From contig JAIPBB010000241.1 of NCBI GenBank assembly GCA_021739805.1, positions 1-8,455 on the forward strand: DNA of 8,455 nucleotides, given 5' to 3'. This DNA comes from Saprospiraceae bacterium (GTDB taxonomy: Bacteria > Bacteroidota > Bacteroidia > Bacteroidales > JAIPBB01). Shown piece by piece: positions 7,286 through 8,455 of the stretch. The first letter of the stretch is position 1. The number at the start of each line of letters is the position of its first letter. Below the pieces are notes generated by a model that had not been told where the DNA came from, did not search any database, and saw only the letters and a program-made list of their open reading frames with translations. A program made the translations under genes and the position numbers.

Positions 7286-7353
7286 CTGACAACTGACAAC
7301 CGAAAACTGATAACTGACAACCGAAAACTGATAACTGACAACAAACAACAACT
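7270..7353. repeat. phased 7-bp repeat array, consensus AACTGAC
   Basis: Twelve consecutive 7-bp units in perfect phase: AACTGAC, AATCGAT, AACTGAC, AACTGAC, AACCGAA, AACTGAT, AACTGAC, AACCGAA, AACTGAT, AACTGAC, AACAAAC, AACAACT. Units 4-6 and 7-9 form a perfect 21-bp duplication (7291-7311 and 7312-7332). The array starts inside the S23 gene (its last codons and stop at 7283-7285) and ends 9 bp before the wbpB ATG. It contains the right arm of the inverted repeat that pairs with 6870-6893. It occupies nearly the whole gap before wbpB. Confidence 0.9.
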
Positions 7354-7362
7354 CACTCTCAC

Positions 7363-8328
7363 ATGCAAAATCATAATCAACAAACCAAAAACTTCGCCCT
7401 AATAGGTGCTGCCGGCTACATCGCACCACGTCATATGCAGGCTATAAAAGATACAAATAATAATCTTGTAGCAGCTCTTGATAAATTTGACAGTGTTGGA
7501 ATAATTGACAGCTATTTCCCCGAAGCTGATTTTTTTACTGAAAGCGAGAGATTCGATCGTCATCTTGATAAACTTAGAAGACAAGGAGAAAAAAAAATAG
7601 ATTATGTAAGTATCTGTTCCCCAAATTATCTTCACGATGCACATATTCGTTTAGCTCTTCGTAATGATGCGCATGCTATTTGTGAAAAGCCTTTGGTACT
7701 TAATCCGTGGAATGTTACAGCACTTCAAGAGATAGAGCAAGAAAGCGGAAAAAACATCTATAATATTCTTCAGTTAAGACTTCATCCGGCAATAATTAAA
7801 TTAAAAGAAAAAATTGATAATGGTCCTAAAGATAAGGTGTATGATATAGATCTGTCGTATATTACAAGTCGCGGACATTGGTATTTTATGTCCTGGAAAG
7901 GAAATATGGAAAAATCAGGAGGTGTTGCAACCAATATTGGAGTTCATTTTTTCGATATGATAACAAATATTTTTGGAAAAGTAAAACAAAATATCGTTCA
8001 TTATTCAAAACCAAATACTGCTGCAGGCTTTTTACAAACCGAAAGAGCCAGAGTACGATGGTTTATGAGTCTTGACCCAAAATTTATTCCGTCAGAATTA
8101 GCTGAAAAAGGACAAAGAACATATCGATCAATAAAAGTTGGAAACGAAGAAATAGAATTTAGTGGAGGTTTTACAGATCTTCATACTATCAGTTATCAGG
8201 AAATTCTGAGAGGAAATGGTTTCCGTATTGAAGAGTCAATAAATTCCATCGAAACGGTTCACCAAATCAGAAATGCAGAAGCTGTTGGCATCAGAGGAGA
8301 CTATCATCCGTTTTTGTTGAAAATATAA
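7363..8328 (+). CDS. wbpB: UDP-GlcNAc-uronate 3-dehydrogenase, WbpB/WlbA type
   Basis: NAD-dependent Gfo/Idh/MocA oxidoreductase. The WbpB/WlbA family oxidises C3 of UDP-N-acetylglucosaminuronic acid to a 3-keto sugar, which an aminotransferase (WbpE type) then aminates, leading to UDP-diacetamido uronic acids such as UDP-ManNAc3NAcA. At 321 aa it is close to P. aeruginosa WbpB. The Rossmann start NFALIGAAGYIAPRH (Gly15, Gly18, His24) is typical of this subfamily rather than of generic family members. The catalytic Lys109 lies in CEKPLVLNP and the active-site His195 in NIGVHFFD. Other family wording: IDYVSICSPNYLHDAHIR and LQLRLHP. The ATG at 7363 adds about 8 residues before the usual family start; no later Met precedes the Rossmann motif, so it is accepted. 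There is no Shine-Dalgarno. A hairpin follows 8 bp after the stop. Partner genes (wbpE, wbpD, wbpI, wbpA types) are not in the window. Confidence 0.92.
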   Translation: MQNHNQQTKNFALIGAAGYIAPRHMQAIKDTNNNLVAALDKFDSVGIIDSYFPEADFFTESERFDRHLDKLRRQGEKKIDYVSICSPNYLHDAHIRLALRNDAHAICEKPLVLNPWNVTALQEIEQESGKNIYNILQLRLHPAIIKLKEKIDNGPKDKVYDIDLSYITSRGHWYFMSWKGNMEKSGGVATNIGVHFFDMITNIFGKVKQNIVHYSKPNTAAGFLQTERARVRWFMSLDPKFIPSELAEKGQRTYRSIKVGNEEIEFSGGFTDLHTISYQEILRGNGFRIEESINSIETVHQIRNAEAVGIRGDYHPFLLKI

Positions 8329-8346
8329 CCCCCTTTTATTTCCCCC
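8329..8346. repeat. dispersed element CCCCCTTTTATTTCCCCC, copy 2
   Basis: Matches 1944-1961 over 18 bp with one mismatch. Starts on the base after the wbpB stop codon. Its second half forms the left arm of the adjoining hairpin, so in this copy the element is extended to a complete inverted repeat. Confidence 0.6.
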
Positions 8347-8359
8347 AATAGGGGAAATA
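8337..8359 (+). terminator. hairpin after wbpB, possible terminator
   Basis: TATTTCCCC and GGGGAAATA form a perfect 9-bp stem around a 5-nt loop (CAATA), starting 8 bp after the wbpB stop. There is no T-run behind it, so intrinsic termination is uncertain. It could equally be a repeat-element hairpin that stabilises the 3' end of the transcript. Confidence 0.5.
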
Positions 8360-8420
8360 CCAAGCAACCAGCGTTGTACAAAATATCCAGCATACGGTTA
8401 TCAATAAATACCAAATATTA

Positions 8421-8428
8421 TAAATTTG
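8421..8428 (+). promoter_or_regulatory. putative promoter -7 box at right edge
   Basis: TAAATTTG matches TAnnTTTG exactly. No coding region begins before the window ends, so it would drive a gene to the right. No TTG -33 box lies at a normal distance; the nearest is at 8374-8376. Its presence after the hairpin suggests that wbpB may end one transcription unit. Confidence 0.4.
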
Positions 8429-8430
8429 AT

Positions 8431-8452
8431 TTAACAAAATCATCTTTGTTAA
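8431..8452. promoter_or_regulatory. palindrome at the predicted start site of the next gene
   Basis: TTAACAAA and TTTGTTAA form a perfect 8-bp inverted repeat around ATCATC, starting 3 bp after the -7 box. It covers the position where transcription would begin. It could be an operator or a 5'-end hairpin; its A/T-rich makeup makes chance possible. Confidence 0.35.
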
Positions 8453-8455
8453 CAG

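Larger units (their letters stand above)
6870..7335. mobile_element. putative S23-gene cassette bounded by 24-bp inverted repeats
   Basis: The segment is bounded on the left by 6870-6893 and on the right by 7312-7335 (or the overlapping copy 7291-7314). These are reverse complements over 24 bp with one mismatch (T6882 against G7323 or G7302). The only gene inside is the complete S23-family gene. The left end is 5 bp after the wzc stop, so the segment sits neatly between two polysaccharide genes. No target-site duplication and no transposase are seen, so mobility is inference; the inverted repeats themselves are directly visible. Confidence 0.45.

Noticed and set aside
6870..7335. 23S rRNA intervening sequence
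   Set aside because: The flanking DNA is protein-coding (wzc and wbpB); there is no rRNA sequence, so only the architecture is similar.
7270..7353. Possible CRISPR array
   Set aside because: Units are 7 or 21 bp and directly adjacent, with no unique spacers and no cas genes nearby.
7169..7429. Minus-strand open frames rich in SVVSYQFSVVS-like peptide
   Set aside because: The repeated peptide is just the 7-bp repeat array read as codons on the opposite strand; it overlaps the S23 and wbpB genes and has no other support.

Overview
The window is an AT-rich piece of a Bacteroidetes chromosome, probably from an environmental lineage. The lineage is inferred from several features. The TAnnTTTG type of -7 promoter box occurs exactly in front of topA, miaB and wza, and once more at the right edge. 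Shine-Dalgarno sequences are weak or absent. The Wza-type export lipoprotein is of the short (~260 aa) form, the Wzc kinase ends in a Gly-Tyr tail, and a four-helix-bundle (S23/IVP) gene sits between other genes.

The left part is housekeeping. The 5' two thirds of topA (DNA topoisomerase I) lies on the minus strand and runs off the left edge. It is divergent from miaB (tRNA 2-methylthio-N6-isopentenyladenosine synthase) on the plus strand. The 454-bp gap between them holds both promoters and a pile-up of short dispersed-type repeats: heptamer repeats, a C5T4AATTC5 element and a C/G-rich hairpin.

The right part is the start of a surface-polysaccharide locus on the plus strand. It begins with a lipoprotein outer-membrane export protein (Wza type). 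Next is a fused chain-length regulator and tyrosine kinase (Wzc/BY-kinase) with an unusual P-loop and 15 Tyr in a Tyr-Gly tail. The third polysaccharide gene is a WbpB/WlbA-type dehydrogenase, which makes the 3-keto intermediate on the way to diacetamido uronic acids such as ManNAc3NAcA. The export/polymerisation pair and the sugar-nucleotide gene thus mark the head of a capsule or O-antigen cluster that should continue to the right.

The most unusual element lies between wzc and wbpB. A complete S23-family four-helix-bundle gene is enclosed by a 24-bp inverted repeat with one mismatch. The right copy belongs to a phased array of 7-bp units, and the repeat even supplies the last codons of the S23 gene. 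In RNA the single mismatch is a U-G wobble, so a read-through transcript could form an unbroken 24-bp stem around the whole S23 gene. This resembles the stem around S23 genes in 23S rRNA intervening sequences, but here it is inside a protein-coding operon. Whether it is a mobile cassette, an RNA-processing element or both cannot be settled from this sequence alone.
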